64,000 nt of DNA from Streptomyces sp. XD-27 (GTDB taxonomy: Bacteria > Actinomycetota > Actinomycetes > Streptomycetales > Streptomycetaceae): contig NZ_CP130713.1 of NCBI RefSeq assembly GCF_030553055.1, positions 1,984,001 through 2,048,000 of the forward strand, read 5' to 3'. Shown piece by piece: positions 36,628 to 45,990 of this stretch. A program made the position numbers and the translations under genes. Numbering within the stretch: position 1 is the first letter of the stretch; each line of letters opens with the position of its first letter. The notes below the pieces were generated by a model. That model ran no database searches, had not been told where the DNA came from, and saw nothing but the letters and a program-made list of their open reading frames with translations.

Positions 36628-37590
36628 ATGGGTGAAGCGATCCTGAGGACCCCTGAAGGCCGGACGGCGACCTCGTCACCCATCGACGAGACCGAGGCCG
36701 TCCCCTCCTCCCCGCCTACGCTTCTGACCCGGCTGCGCACGCCCCGTAGGCCCCGGCTGTGGTTCGAGATCCTGCTGGTCGCCGTCAGCTACTGGACGTA
36801 CTCCCTGATCCGCAACGCGGTGCCCGCGCAGCGCGCCGAGGCGCTGCGCAACGCCGACTGGATCTGGGAGTGGGAGCACACCCTCGGGCTCGCCTTCGAA
36901 CGCTCGGTCAACCACGCGGTCGACTCGGTCGGGTGGCTGATCGTGCCCATGAACTACTACTACGCGACGCTGCACTTCATCGTGACGATCAGCGTGCTGG
37001 TGTGGCTGTACCGCTGGCATCCCGGCCGATATGCCGCCACCCGCCTGGTGCTCTTCGCGACCACCGGTGTCGCGCTGCTCGGCTACTACCTGTTCCCGCT
37101 GGCCCCGCCCCGGCTGATGCCCGGCGGGGACTTCGTCGACACCGTCGTGGTGCACCGCACCTGGGGTTCCATGGCGTCGGGCAACCTGGCCAACATGTCC
37201 AACCAGTACGCGGCCATGCCCTCGATGCACATCGGCTGGTCCCTGTGGTGCGGGCTGACGATCGCCATGCTGGCCCGCCCCGTGTGGGTGAAGGTGCTGG
37301 GGCTGCTCTACCCGACGGCGACCCTGGTGGTCATCGTGGCCACCGCCAACCACTTCTGGCTGGACGCGGCCGGCGGCATCCTCTGCCTCGGCTTCGGCTT
37401 CGCGCTGTCGCTCCTGTGGTACGGCAGGTTCTGCTACCGGCTGCCGAAGGTACCGGCGGACCAGCCGGCGCGGGTGGAACAGCCGGCGCGGGTGGAACGG
37501 ACGGGGCGGGTGGAACAGGCGTCGCGGGTCGCGGAGCCTGCGGCGTCCTCCCCCAGCGGCCCCCGGAGGACCGGCCGCCACACCGGTTAA
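36628..37590 (+). CDS. PAP2-superfamily membrane phosphatase/phosphotransferase
   Basis: 320 aa integral membrane protein. Six hydrophobic segments lie between about 45 and 270. The PAP2 motifs are visible: AMPSMHIGWSLW near 191 (motif 2, with catalytic His) and ANHFWLDAAGG near 245 (motif 3). This form with NQYAAMPSMH resembles the inositol phosphotransferase (AUR1/Ipt1-like) branch. The likely role is a lipid phosphatase or phospho-head-group transferase at the membrane. The C-terminus carries a degenerate repeat (QPARVEQPARVERTGRVEQA). GACTGT six bases before the ATG suggests a leaderless start. Confidence 0.87.
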   Translation: MGEAILRTPEGRTATSSPIDETEAVPSSPPTLLTRLRTPRRPRLWFEILLVAVSYWTYSLIRNAVPAQRAEALRNADWIWEWEHTLGLAFERSVNHAVDSVGWLIVPMNYYYATLHFIVTISVLVWLYRWHPGRYAATRLVLFATTGVALLGYYLFPLAPPRLMPGGDFVDTVVVHRTWGSMASGNLANMSNQYAAMPSMHIGWSLWCGLTIAMLARPVWVKVLGLLYPTATLVVIVATANHFWLDAAGGILCLGFGFALSLLWYGRFCYRLPKVPADQPARVEQPARVERTGRVEQASRVAEPAASSPSGPRRTGRHTG

Positions 37591-37602
37591 GGTTCCTTGA
37601 TC

Positions 37603-37626
37603 GCATCCGCACCGACCAGCGGATGC
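37603..37626. terminator. Short hairpin between PAP2 and HAD genes
   Basis: GCATCCGC and its complement (8 bp, 8-base loop) lie 13 bases after the PAP2 stop codon and upstream of the HAD ribosome binding site. It could be a weak terminator or a 5' leader structure. Confidence 0.4.
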
Positions 37627-37651
37627 GCCCCGTCTTGGGAGGGAACCTGAC

Positions 37652-38593
37652 ATGGAATGCACCCTGGGCCCGCGGCAGGGCGCGGGGGCGCCGCGCCGCC
37701 CGGCACGGTCCCGGTTAACCGTCGTCGCCACGGACCTGGACGGCACGCTGCTGCGCAGCGACCGGACCGTCTCGGCCCGTACCCGCGCGGCGCTCGCGCT
37801 GGCCGCGGACGGCGGGGCGCGCCACATCGTCGTCACCGGGCGGCCCGCCGCCTCCTGCCGGCCGTTCCTCACCGCGATCGGCTACCGGGGCCTCGCGGTG
37901 TGCGGGCAGGGCGCGCAGCTGTACGACGCCACGGCGGACCGGCTGCTGAGCAGCGCCGAGCTCGACCGGGACCTGGCCCGCTCGGTGGTGGACCGTACGG
38001 AGCGGGCGCTGGGAGGGACGCGGCTGGAGCTGGCGGTGGTCACGGCCGCGCCCGCGAACCGCTTTGTGATCACGCCGCGCTTCACCGACCGGATGCGGCC
38101 CGAGTGGGGTCTGGTCGAGGACCCGGCCGAGCTGTTCGCCCAGCCCATCGAGAAGGTGCTGCTGTGCCACCGGGAGCTGCCGGACGAGCTGGTCGCCCAG
38201 GCGGCGGCGCGGGTCGGCGGGGCCGACGTGTCGGTCACGCACTCCGAGAAGGGCATGGTCGAGGTCCTGCCCGCCGGGGTCACCAAGGCGGCCGGGCTGC
38301 GGCGCGCGGCCGAGCGGCTGGAGTTCACCCCGTCCGAGACGATCGCCTTCGGTGACATGCCGAACGACATTCCGCTGCTGACCTGGGCCGGATACGGGGT
38401 CGCGATGGGCAACGCGCACCCGGACCTGCGCGCCGTCGCGCACGAGGTGGCGCCGCGCAACGACGAGGACGGGGTGGCGGCGGTCCTGGAGCAGCTCTTC
38501 GCGCCGACGCCGCGGGGCGGCGGCGGTTCCGCCCTTGGCCCTGACCTGGTACGGCAGCGCGCCACGGTCCCTCCCGCCCGGCCGCGGGCGTAG
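37652..38593 (+). CDS. HAD-superfamily hydrolase (Cof type)
   Basis: 313 aa with GGGAGG before the ATG. Motif I VVATDLDGTLLRSD carries the nucleophile Asp, IVVTGRPAA is motif II, and FGDMPNDIPLL is the metal-binding motif IV. The C2 cap lies between about residues 105 and 225. Members dephosphorylate sugar phosphates, flavin precursors or similar small phosphates; the substrate is not predictable. It is an isolated gene ending at a strong terminator. Confidence 0.9.
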   Translation: MECTLGPRQGAGAPRRPARSRLTVVATDLDGTLLRSDRTVSARTRAALALAADGGARHIVVTGRPAASCRPFLTAIGYRGLAVCGQGAQLYDATADRLLSSAELDRDLARSVVDRTERALGGTRLELAVVTAAPANRFVITPRFTDRMRPEWGLVEDPAELFAQPIEKVLLCHRELPDELVAQAAARVGGADVSVTHSEKGMVEVLPAGVTKAAGLRRAAERLEFTPSETIAFGDMPNDIPLLTWAGYGVAMGNAHPDLRAVAHEVAPRNDEDGVAAVLEQLFAPTPRGGGGSALGPDLVRQRATVPPARPRA

Positions 38594-38650
38594 GGCCTCT
38601 CCGGTGTGCCACGCGGCACCGCGTCTCATGCGCGGCTCCGCCGCGTGGCA

Positions 38651-38692
38651 GGGGCTCCGCCCCTGGAACCCCGGGGTCTGGGGCGGAGCCCC
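38651..38692. terminator. Strong bidirectional terminator
   Basis: GGGGCTCCGCCCC at 38651-38663 pairs with GGGGCGGAGCCCC at 38680-38692, with CCCCGGGG in the centre. It separates the convergent HAD and glnE genes and is a form often seen in Streptomyces. Confidence 0.8.
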
Positions 38693-38751
38693 AGTTTCGG
38701 GAAGGGGCGGGACAGGGGAAGCCCTCGCACCGGAACACGTCGTGGACCCGC

Positions 38752-41700
38752 TCAGCCGCCGTAGAAGAGCCGTTCCACCACGGCGCGGGCGCGGCGGGTG
38801 ATCCTGCGGTAGTCGTCGAGCATCTCGCCGACGTGGCCGGGCTCGTAGCCCAGATACCGGCCGACGGCGGCGAGTTCGCGGCTCCCGACGGGGAAGGTGT
38901 CGCCGGGCCGGCCGCGCACCAGCATCACCGCGTTGCGCACCCGGGTGGCCAGCACCCACGCCTCGTCGAGGATCTGCGCGTCCTCCGTGTCGATCAGCCG
39001 TGCCGCGTGCGCGGCGGCCAGCGCCTCGCGGGTGCGGGTGGTGCGCAGGCCCGGCTCGGCCCAGCCGTGCCGCATCTGGATCAGCTGGACGGTCCACTCC
39101 ACGTCGGACAGGCCGCCGCGGCCCAGCTTGGTGTGCAGGGTCGGGTCCGCGCCGCGCGGCAGCCGTTCGCTCTCCATCCGGGCCTTGAGCCGCCGGATCT
39201 CCCGGACCGCGTCCTCGCCGAGACCCTCGGCCGGGTAGCGCAGCGGGTCGATGAGTTCGGTGAAGCGGCGGCCGAGTTCCGCGTCGCCCGCGACCGGCTC
39301 GGCACGCAGCAGCGCCTGGCTCTCCCAGACCAGCGACCAGCGCCGGTAGTAGGCGGCGTAGCTGCCGAGGGTGCGCACCAGCGGCCCCGACTTGCCCTCC
39401 GGGCGCAGGTCGGCGTCGATGTGCAAGGGCGGGTCGACGGTGGGCAGTTGGAGGAGCCGCCGCATCTCGTTGGCGACGGCGAACGCGGCCCGGGACGCCT
39501 CCTGCTCGGCGACGCCGTCACGGGGCTCGTGCACGAAGAGCACGTCGGCGTCGGAGCCGTAGCCGAGTTCGTGGCCGCCGAAGCGGCCCATGCCGATGAC
39601 CGCGAAACGGGTCGGCAGCGTCTCGCCCCAGGCATCGCGCACGGCGGCGCGCAGCGCGCCCGCGAGGGTGGCGGCGTTGATGTCGGACACGGCACCGCCG
39701 ACGAGGTCGACGGAGGCGCCGAGGTTGTTGTGGGCGGGGTCGGGATCGGCCATGACCGGGACGGCAGCCGTGTGCCGGGCGGCCGCGGCGGGGCCGCCGG
39801 GGCCGTCCTGGCCGCCCGGTGAGCCGAGGCGTCCGGCCGGGCCGCGCGAGCCCCCGGCCGCGGCGCCCGGAGCGCCGCCGACCGGTCCTGTGGGCCCGCG
39901 GCCTGCCGGGGCGGAACCGGAACCGGGCGCCCCTTGTCCGACACCGCCGAGGCCGCCGCCGCCCCGTCCTGTGCCCTGTCGGCCTGCCGGGGCGGGACCG
40001 GAACCGGGCGCGCGGAAGCCTGGGGTGACGCCGCGTGCGGTGCCGCCGGAGCCGCCCTGCGGGCCAGGTCCGCCCGCCGCCATGCCACCACCCGTGCCGC
40101 GCACCGTACCGTCGCCGGATACGCCGCGAAGTGAGCCGGGGGCCGCCGTCCCGCCGACCAGGCCGCTCGCGGGCGTGGCCCCCAGGGGGCCGCCCAGCGC
40201 GCCGGGCGCGGCCGTGGTCGCGCCGTTGCGGTGCAGACCGCCGCCGCCCGCGTGCCAGCCGTTGCGGTACGCGCCGATGATGTCCGCCGCGGCCGTGCGG
40301 AACAGCTCGCGCCGCCGGACGCCGCGGGCCGCCGCCACCGCCTGCTCACCGCCGTCGGCGCGGCCGACCGCCGCGAGGATCTCCTGCTCCAGGGCGGGGC
40401 GGCCACGGGGCCTGAGCCCCTCCGGGTCGCCGAGCAGGGCGACCGCTTCGGGGGCGCGCAGCAGCAGGTCCGGGGCGAGCCGTCCGGCGGACAGCACCCG
40501 CGCCAGGTTCTCCGCGGCCGCGCCCTCGTCTCGCAGCAGCCGCAGGTACCACGGCGTCCTGCCCAGCGCGTCGGACACCTTACGGAAGTTCAGCAGGCCC
40601 GCGTCGGGGTCTGCGGAGTCGGCGAACCAGCCCAGCAGCACGGGCAGCAGCGTACGCTGAATGGCCGCCTTCCGGGTGACTCCTGAGGCAAGCGCCTCGA
40701 GATGGCGCAAAGCGCCTGCTGGGTCGGCATAGCCGAGCGCCTCCAGCCGCTGGCCGGCCGCCGCGGCGCTGAGCCGGGCGGCGCCGGGCTCCAGCCGGGC
40801 GACGGCGTCCAGGAGCGGCCGGTAGAACAGCTTCTCGTGCAGCCGCCGGACCTCGCGCGCGTGCTGCCGCCACTCCTTGCCCAGCTCGCTGACCGGCTCC
40901 GTACGGAAGCCCAACGAGCGGCCCAGGCGGCGCAGTTCGGCCTCGTCCTCGGGGATCAGATGCGTACGCCGCAGCTTGTAGAGCTGGATGCGGTGCTCCA
41001 TGGAGCGCAGGAAGCGGTACGCCGAGTCGAGTACGGCCGCGTCGGCGCGGCCCACATAGCCGCCGGCCGCCAGCGCGTCGAGGGCGTCGAGGGTGGTGCC
41101 GCTGCGCAGGGACGGGTCGGTGCGGCCGTGCACCAGCTGGAGCAGTTGCACGGCGAACTCGACGTCGCGCAGCCCGCCGGGGCCGAGTTTCAGCTCCCGT
41201 TCGATCTGGGCGACGGGGATGTTCTCGACGACGCGGCGGCGCATCTGCTGGACGTCGGTGACGAAGTTCTCGCGCTCGGCGGCCTGCCATACCAGAGGTT
41301 CCACGGCTTCAACGTAGGCACGCCCCAACTCCGGGTCGCCGGCGACGGGCCGGGCCTTGAGCAAGGCTTGGAACTCCCATGTCTTGGCCCAGCGCTGGTA
41401 GTACGCCAGATGGCTGGAGAGGGTCCGCACCAGCGGCCCGTTGCGCCCCTCGGGGCGGAGGTTGGCGTCGACCGGCCAGATGGTGCCCTCGGCGGTGACG
41501 TCGGAGCAGATCCGCATCATGCGGGAGGCCAGCCGGGTGGCGGCCTGGAGGGCCTTGGCCTCCTCGCCCTCCCGTCCCCCGTCGTCCGCCGCGGGCTCGG
41601 CGACGAAGATGACGTCCACGTCCGATACGTAGTTCAGCTCCCGGCCGCCGCACTTGCCCATGCCGATCACGGCGAGCCGGCAGCGTGCGGCGTCCGCGGG

Positions 41701-42321
41701 CTGCTCCTCCGCGGCGATCTCCAGGGCGGCCCGGAGCGTCGCCGTGGCGAGGTCGGCCAGCTCGGCGGCCGACTGGACGACGTCGATGGTGCCGCAGACG
41801 TCGCGGGCCGCGATGCCCAGCAGCGCGCGGCGGTAGGCGGCGCGCAGCGCGTCGGGGCGCGGGCGGGCCATGCCTGCCGGGCCCCGGACGCCCTCGGCGA
41901 GCGCCCGTTCGAACTCCGGCGTGGTGGGGTGCAGGTCCGCCGCCTCGTAGGTGACCAGCGACTGCCAGTCCCCCGGGTGCCGGGCCAGGTGGTCGCCCAG
42001 CGCCTCGGACGCGCCGAGCACCCCGAGCAGCCGGTCGCGCAGCGGCTTGGCGGCGACGAGCGTGTCGAGCAGGGCCTGCCGGGAGCCGTCGCGCCCCGTG
42101 CCGCCGGCGTCCTCGGGACCGGGCAGCGCCTCCACCAGCCGTACGAGCCCGAGCAGCGCCAGGTCGGGGTCGGCGGTGCCGCCGAGGGCGTCCAGCAGCA
42201 CCGGGTCGCCGCGCACCCCGGCCAGCTCCGGCAGATCGAGCAGGCGCTCGGCCGCCGCCGGGTCGTTGAACCCGTACCGCAGCAGTCGCCCGAACCGGCT
42301 GTCCCGTCGCCCGTGCAGCAC
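38752..42321 (-). CDS. glnE: Glutamine synthetase adenylyltransferase/deadenylase GlnE with large linker insertion
   Basis: 1189 aa from a GTG at 42321 with GGGAGG upstream. Both nucleotidyltransferase halves are present: GMGKCGGRELNYVSDVDV near 220-240 (deadenylylating half by position) and GMGRFGGHELGYGSDADV in the C-terminal adenylylating half. The enzyme adds AMP to, or removes it from, GlnA in response to nitrogen status. Between the halves is a stretch of about 165 residues almost purely Gly, Pro, Ala and Ser (residues about 688-855, bases about 39757-40259) that family members usually lack; enteric GlnE is about 946 aa. The glutamine synthetase-like gene lies directly upstream. Confidence 0.94.
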   Translation of the reverse strand: MLHGRRDSRFGRLLRYGFNDPAAAERLLDLPELAGVRGDPVLLDALGGTADPDLALLGLVRLVEALPGPEDAGGTGRDGSRQALLDTLVAAKPLRDRLLGVLGASEALGDHLARHPGDWQSLVTYEAADLHPTTPEFERALAEGVRGPAGMARPRPDALRAAYRRALLGIAARDVCGTIDVVQSAAELADLATATLRAALEIAAEEQPADAARCRLAVIGMGKCGGRELNYVSDVDVIFVAEPAADDGGREGEEAKALQAATRLASRMMRICSDVTAEGTIWPVDANLRPEGRNGPLVRTLSSHLAYYQRWAKTWEFQALLKARPVAGDPELGRAYVEAVEPLVWQAAERENFVTDVQQMRRRVVENIPVAQIERELKLGPGGLRDVEFAVQLLQLVHGRTDPSLRSGTTLDALDALAAGGYVGRADAAVLDSAYRFLRSMEHRIQLYKLRRTHLIPEDEAELRRLGRSLGFRTEPVSELGKEWRQHAREVRRLHEKLFYRPLLDAVARLEPGAARLSAAAAGQRLEALGYADPAGALRHLEALASGVTRKAAIQRTLLPVLLGWFADSADPDAGLLNFRKVSDALGRTPWYLRLLRDEGAAAENLARVLSAGRLAPDLLLRAPEAVALLGDPEGLRPRGRPALEQEILAAVGRADGGEQAVAAARGVRRRELFRTAAADIIGAYRNGWHAGGGGLHRNGATTAAPGALGGPLGATPASGLVGGTAAPGSLRGVSGDGTVRGTGGGMAAGGPGPQGGSGGTARGVTPGFRAPGSGPAPAGRQGTGRGGGGLGGVGQGAPGSGSAPAGRGPTGPVGGAPGAAAGGSRGPAGRLGSPGGQDGPGGPAAAARHTAAVPVMADPDPAHNNLGASVDLVGGAVSDINAATLAGALRAAVRDAWGETLPTRFAVIGMGRFGGHELGYGSDADVLFVHEPRDGVAEQEASRAAFAVANEMRRLLQLPTVDPPLHIDADLRPEGKSGPLVRTLGSYAAYYRRWSLVWESQALLRAEPVAGDAELGRRFTELIDPLRYPAEGLGEDAVREIRRLKARMESERLPRGADPTLHTKLGRGGLSDVEWTVQLIQMRHGWAEPGLRTTRTREALAAAHAARLIDTEDAQILDEAWVLATRVRNAVMLVRGRPGDTFPVGSRELAAVGRYLGYEPGHVGEMLDDYRRITRRARAVVERLFYGG

Positions 42322-42400
42322 GGCGCACCGCCTCCCACTGCCTGCCTCATGATCGCTCGCCTGCGAGCTTAGCCCCGGCGACCCGGCGACGGCCCGGCGG

Positions 42401-42490
42401 CCGGGGCGGGATCCGCCAGGCGGCCGGGGCGGGACCCGCCAGGCGACCGCCGGGGGATCCGCCAGGCGACCGCCCGGGCCGGATCCGCTA
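42401..42490. repeat. 23-bp tandem repeat upstream of glnE
   Basis: Units beginning at 42401, 42424, 42447 and (partial) 42470 share ATCCGCCAGGCG. They fill the gap between the GlnA2-like stop and glnE. The inverted parts (GGCGGGATCCGCC) could also act as hairpins. Confidence 0.8.
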
Positions 42491-43849
42491 CAGCACCGGC
42501 AGGCTCTTGCGCAGCTCGAAGGCGGTGACCTCCGACCGGTACTCCTCCCACTCCTGCTTCTTGTTACGAAGGAAGAAGTCGAAGACGTGCTCGCCGAGCG
42601 TCTCGGCGACCAGTTCGCTGCGCTCCATCAGGGAGATGGCCTCGCCGAGGTTCTGCGGCAGCGGCTCGATGCCGAGCGAGCGCCGCTCGGCGTCGGACAG
42701 GGCCCACACGTCGTCGTCGGCGCCCGCCGGGAGCTCGTAGCCCTCCTCGATGCCCTTGAGGCCGGCCGCCAGCAGCACCGCGTACGCCAGGTAGGGGTTG
42801 GCGCCGGAGTCGAGGGAGCGGACCTCGACGCGGGTGGAGCCGGTCTTGCCGGGCTTGTAGAGCGGGACGCGGACCAGCGCGGAGCGGTTGTTGTGGCCCC
42901 AGCAGATGTACGAGGGCGCCTCGCCGCCGGCGCCCGCGGTGCGGTTCGCGCCGCCCCAGATGCGCTTGTAGGAGTTGACCCACTGGTTGGTCACGGCGGA
43001 GATCTCGGCGGCGTGCCGCAGCAGACCGGCGATGAAGGACCGGCCGACCTTGGACAGCTGGAACTCGGCGCCGGACTCGTAGAACGCGTTCCGGTCGCCC
43101 TCGAAGAGGGACAGGTGGGTGTGCATGCCGGAGCCGGGGTACTCCGAGAACGGCTTGGGCATGAAGGTGGCCTGGACGCCCTGCTCCAGCGCCACCTGCT
43201 TCATGACCAGCCGGAAGGTCATGATGTTGTCGGCGGTGGAGAGCGCGTCGGCGTACCGCAGGTCGATCTCCTGCTGGCCGGGGGCGCCCTCGTGGTGGGA
43301 GAACTCGACCGAGATGCCCATGGATTCGAGCATGGTGATCGCCTGGCGGCGGAAGTCCATGCCGACGTTCTGCGGGGTGTGGTCGAAGTAGCCGGAGGAG
43401 TCGGCCGGGACCGGCCGGGTGCCGTCCACCGGCTTGTCCTTGAGCAGGAAGAACTCGATCTCGGGGTGGGTGTAGAAGGTGAACCCGAGGTCGGAGGTCC
43501 TGGCGAGGATGCGCTTGAGGACGTAGCGCGGGTCCGCGTAGGACGGGGAGCCGTCGGGCATCAGGATGTCGCAGAACATCCGGGCGGTGCCGGGGGCCTC
43601 GGCGCGCCAGGGCAGGATCTGGAAGGTGCTCGGGTCCGGCTTGGCGATCATGTCGGACTCGTAGACGCGGGCGAAGCCCTCGATCGCGGAGCCGTCGAAG
43701 CCGATGCCTTCGTCGAAGGCCTGCTCCAGTTCGGCGGGGGCGACCGCCACGGACTTGAGGAAGCCGAGCACGTCGGCGAACCACAGCCGCACGAACCGGA
43801 TGTCGCGCTCTTCGAGCGTACGGAGCACGAACTCCTGCTGCTTATCCAT
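42488..43849 (-). CDS. glnA2: Glutamine synthetase family protein, GlnA2 type
   Basis: 453 aa from the ATG at 43849; upstream in-frame codons lack a good ribosome binding site. Beta-grasp and catalytic domains are complete: FDGSAIEGFARV, the Glu ligands in THPEIEFFL and GQQEIDLRYADAL, GMHTHLSLFEG, and CWGHNNRSALVRVP. The gene position after glnE and the length match S. coelicolor GlnA2 (SCO2241), reported as a gamma-glutamylpolyamine synthetase rather than a true glutamine synthetase. That function is inferred from context and memory. The adenylylation Tyr region was not resolved by eye. Confidence 0.9.
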   Translation of the reverse strand: MDKQQEFVLRTLEERDIRFVRLWFADVLGFLKSVAVAPAELEQAFDEGIGFDGSAIEGFARVYESDMIAKPDPSTFQILPWRAEAPGTARMFCDILMPDGSPSYADPRYVLKRILARTSDLGFTFYTHPEIEFFLLKDKPVDGTRPVPADSSGYFDHTPQNVGMDFRRQAITMLESMGISVEFSHHEGAPGQQEIDLRYADALSTADNIMTFRLVMKQVALEQGVQATFMPKPFSEYPGSGMHTHLSLFEGDRNAFYESGAEFQLSKVGRSFIAGLLRHAAEISAVTNQWVNSYKRIWGGANRTAGAGGEAPSYICWGHNNRSALVRVPLYKPGKTGSTRVEVRSLDSGANPYLAYAVLLAAGLKGIEEGYELPAGADDDVWALSDAERRSLGIEPLPQNLGEAISLMERSELVAETLGEHVFDFFLRNKKQEWEEYRSEVTAFELRKSLPVL

Positions 43850-43932
43850 ATCCACCCATCCTCGCAGGTCAGGCCGCCCGTTCCCAGGCCGCGGGGCACA
43901 TCGGGGGCACCTGAGCATCCCACCACACCGTT

Positions 43933-43949
43933 ACGTGTGCGTTGCGCAC
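43933..43949. promoter_or_regulatory. Inverted repeat upstream of the GlnA2-like gene
   Basis: GTGTGCG-TTG-CGCACAC is a perfect 7-bp inverted repeat about 85 bp before the ATG. It may be an operator. The rest of the 43850-44044 gap shows nothing else distinct. Confidence 0.4.
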
Positions 43950-44044
43950 ACAGGTCGAGACACGGCGCTTGCGCCTCACCTCGTACGGGTGTACCGCTGT
44001 GCTGCCCATCTTGCCTGTTGGTGCGTATGTGGTCGACTCCCGGC

Positions 44045-44941
44045 TCAGCGGGCGGTACGGCGGCCGCCTTCGGGGATGACCAGCGGCGTGCCCGCGACGG
44101 GGCACTCGATGACGGCGGCGCGCATGCCGAAAACGTCGTGGACGAGGTCCGGGGTGACGACGTCGGTGGGCGGGCCCGCGGCGGCCACCTCGCCGTCGCG
44201 CATGGCGATGAGGTGGTCGGCGTAGCGGCAGGCGAGGTTGAGCTCGTGCAGGACCATCACCACCGTGCGGCCGTCGGCCCGGTTGAGCTCGCTGACCAGC
44301 TCCAGGACGTCGACCTGGTGGGCGAGGTCGAGGTAGGTGGTGGGCTCGTCCAGGAGCAGTACGGAGGTGTCCTGGGCCAGCGCCATCGCGATCCACACGC
44401 GCTGCCGCTGGCCGCCGGAGAGTTCGTCCAGGCCGCGGTCGGCCAGCGGGGCGGCGCCGGTGGCCTCCAGGGCCGCGTCGACGGCGGCGTCGTCGGTCTG
44501 GGACCACTGCCGCCACCAGCGCTGATGCGGGGTGCGGCCGCGGGCGACCAGGTCCCGTACGGTGATCCCGTCCGGCGCCGCGGGGCTCTGCGGCAGCAGG
44601 GCGAGCCGGAGGGCGAGGTCGCGGGCGGAGAGCTCGGCGATGTCCCGGCCATCGAGGTGGACGGCGCCGGCGGCGGGCTTGAGGAGGCGGGCCAGGGCGC
44701 GCAGCGCGGTGGACTTGCCGCAGGCGTTGGGGCCGACCAGGGCGGTCACCCGGCCCGCGGGGATCTCCAGGTCGAGCCCGTCGGCGACGACGCGGTCGCC
44801 GTACGCGAGGCGCAGCCCGGTGCCGCCGAGCGCGGCGCCGGGTGCGCCGGCATCGGCGGTCTTCGCCGCACCGGATACGCCATCCGCAGGGGCCGCGCCC
44901 GTCGTCTCGGCCATGTCGGCCATGTCGGCCATGTCGGCCAT
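44045..44941 (-). CDS. Ferric-siderophore ABC transporter ATP-binding protein (FecE/FhuC type)
   Basis: 298 aa. Walker [11 protein letters not shown]-loop LLPQSP, signature [10 protein letters not shown] and Walker [13 protein letters not shown] are complete. The N-terminus is a repeat [12 protein letters not shown] encoded by a 9-bp tandem repeat, each unit offering an in-frame ATG, with GGGAGG six bases upstream of the first. A low-complexity stretch to residue 40 follows before the ABC domain. It is the last gene of the operon permease-permease-ATPase and energises ferric-siderophore uptake with the divergent binding protein at 47191. Confidence 0.93.
   Translation of the reverse strand: MADMADMADMAETTGAAPADGVSGAAKTADAGAPGAALGGTGLRLAYGDRVVADGLDLEIPAGRVTALVGPNACGKSTALRALARLLKPAAGAVHLDGRDIAELSARDLALRLALLPQSPAAPDGITVRDLVARGRTPHQRWWRQWSQTDDAAVDAALEATGAAPLADRGLDELSGGQRQRVWIAMALAQDTSVLLLDEPTTYLDLAHQVDVLELVSELNRADGRTVVMVLHELNLACRYADHLIAMRDGEVAAAGPPTDVVTPDLVHDVFGMRAAVIECPVAGTPLVIPEGGRRTAR
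44906..44941 (-). repeat. 9-bp tandem repeat spanning the ATPase start codon
   Basis: Three GTCGGCCAT units (44915, 44924, 44933) plus one variant (44906) lie at the very 5' end of the coding sequence. Each reads ATGGCCGAC on the minus strand. Confidence 0.9.
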
Positions 44942-44943
44942 GG

Positions 44944-45990
44944 TCAGCCTCCCTTTCCGGCCCGGTTGGCGCGGGCGAGCAGCAGCAGCAGGTAGGGCGC
45001 GCCGATGGCGCCGGTGATGATGCCGACCGGCAGCTCGGTCGGGGCGAGGACCTGGCGGGCGGCGAGGTCGGCGAACAGCAGCAGGACGGAGCCGACCATC
45101 CCGCTGATGACCAGCGGGATCCCGGCGGTTCCGGCGAGCCAGCGGGCGATCTGCGGGGCGCCCAGGGCGATGAAGGAGATGGGTCCGGCCGCGGCGGTGG
45201 CCACGGCGGTCAGGCAGGTGGCCAGGACCAGCAGGGCGATACGGGCCCGGCCCAGCCGGATGCCCAGGCTGAGGGCGGTGTCGTCGTCGAACTGGAGCAG
45301 CTGGTAGGACCGCGCCAGGGCGAGGGTGAGCGGGACCAGGAGGAGGAGCGCGTACCCGGCCCAGCGGACGTGGTCGTAGCCGCGCCCGTTGAGGCTGCCG
45401 GTGAGCCAGACCAGGGCGCGGGAGGCCTGGTCGATGTCGGCGCGGGCCAGCAGCCAGCGGGTGAGCGCGATCAACGCGCCGTTGGCGGCCAGGCCGACGA
45501 GGACGAAGCGGTAGCCGGTGATGGTGCCGCCCCGGTAGGCCAGCAGGTAGATCAGCGTGGCGGTGGCCAGCGCTCCGGCCAGCGCCCCGAAGGGCACCGC
45601 TTCGAAGGTGCCGGCGCCGGCCGCGGTGACCCCGCCCAGGACGATCGCGGAGACGGCGCCCGCGCCGGCCCCGGCCGAGATGCCGATGAGGTCGGGGCTG
45701 GCCAGCGGGTTGCGGGTGACCGCCTGGTAGATGGCGCCGGCCATCCCGAAGGCGGCCCCGACCATGAGGGCGGTCAGGGCGCGCGGCAGCCGGAGCTGAT
45801 GGACGATCAGGTCGGCGGAGCCGTCACCGAAGCCGAGGACCGCGCCGAGCACGTCCCGCAGGGGGATGGGGTAGGTGCCGATCGACACCGAGGCGATGAG
45901 GGCGGCGAAACCGGCCACCGCGAGCCCGAGGACCGTGAGGGCGACCCTGGGGCGCAGCCGTACGCCGACCGGCCCGAACTCCACTCTCAT
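44944..45990 (-). CDS. Ferric-siderophore ABC permease, FecCD family (second)
   Basis: 348 aa from the ATG at 45990, which overlaps the upstream permease stop as ATGA. GGAG lies eight bases before. Typical FecCD features are [20 protein letters not shown] near the N-terminus, [20 protein letters not shown], and [12 protein letters not shown] in the coupling loop. About nine to ten membrane segments are predicted by eye. It forms the channel with the first permease. Confidence 0.94.
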   Translation of the reverse strand: MRVEFGPVGVRLRPRVALTVLGLAVAGFAALIASVSIGTYPIPLRDVLGAVLGFGDGSADLIVHQLRLPRALTALMVGAAFGMAGAIYQAVTRNPLASPDLIGISAGAGAGAVSAIVLGGVTAAGAGTFEAVPFGALAGALATATLIYLLAYRGGTITGYRFVLVGLAANGALIALTRWLLARADIDQASRALVWLTGSLNGRGYDHVRWAGYALLLLVPLTLALARSYQLLQFDDDTALSLGIRLGRARIALLVLATCLTAVATAAAGPISFIALGAPQIARWLAGTAGIPLVISGMVGSVLLLFADLAARQVLAPTELPVGIITGAIGAPYLLLLLARANRAGKGG

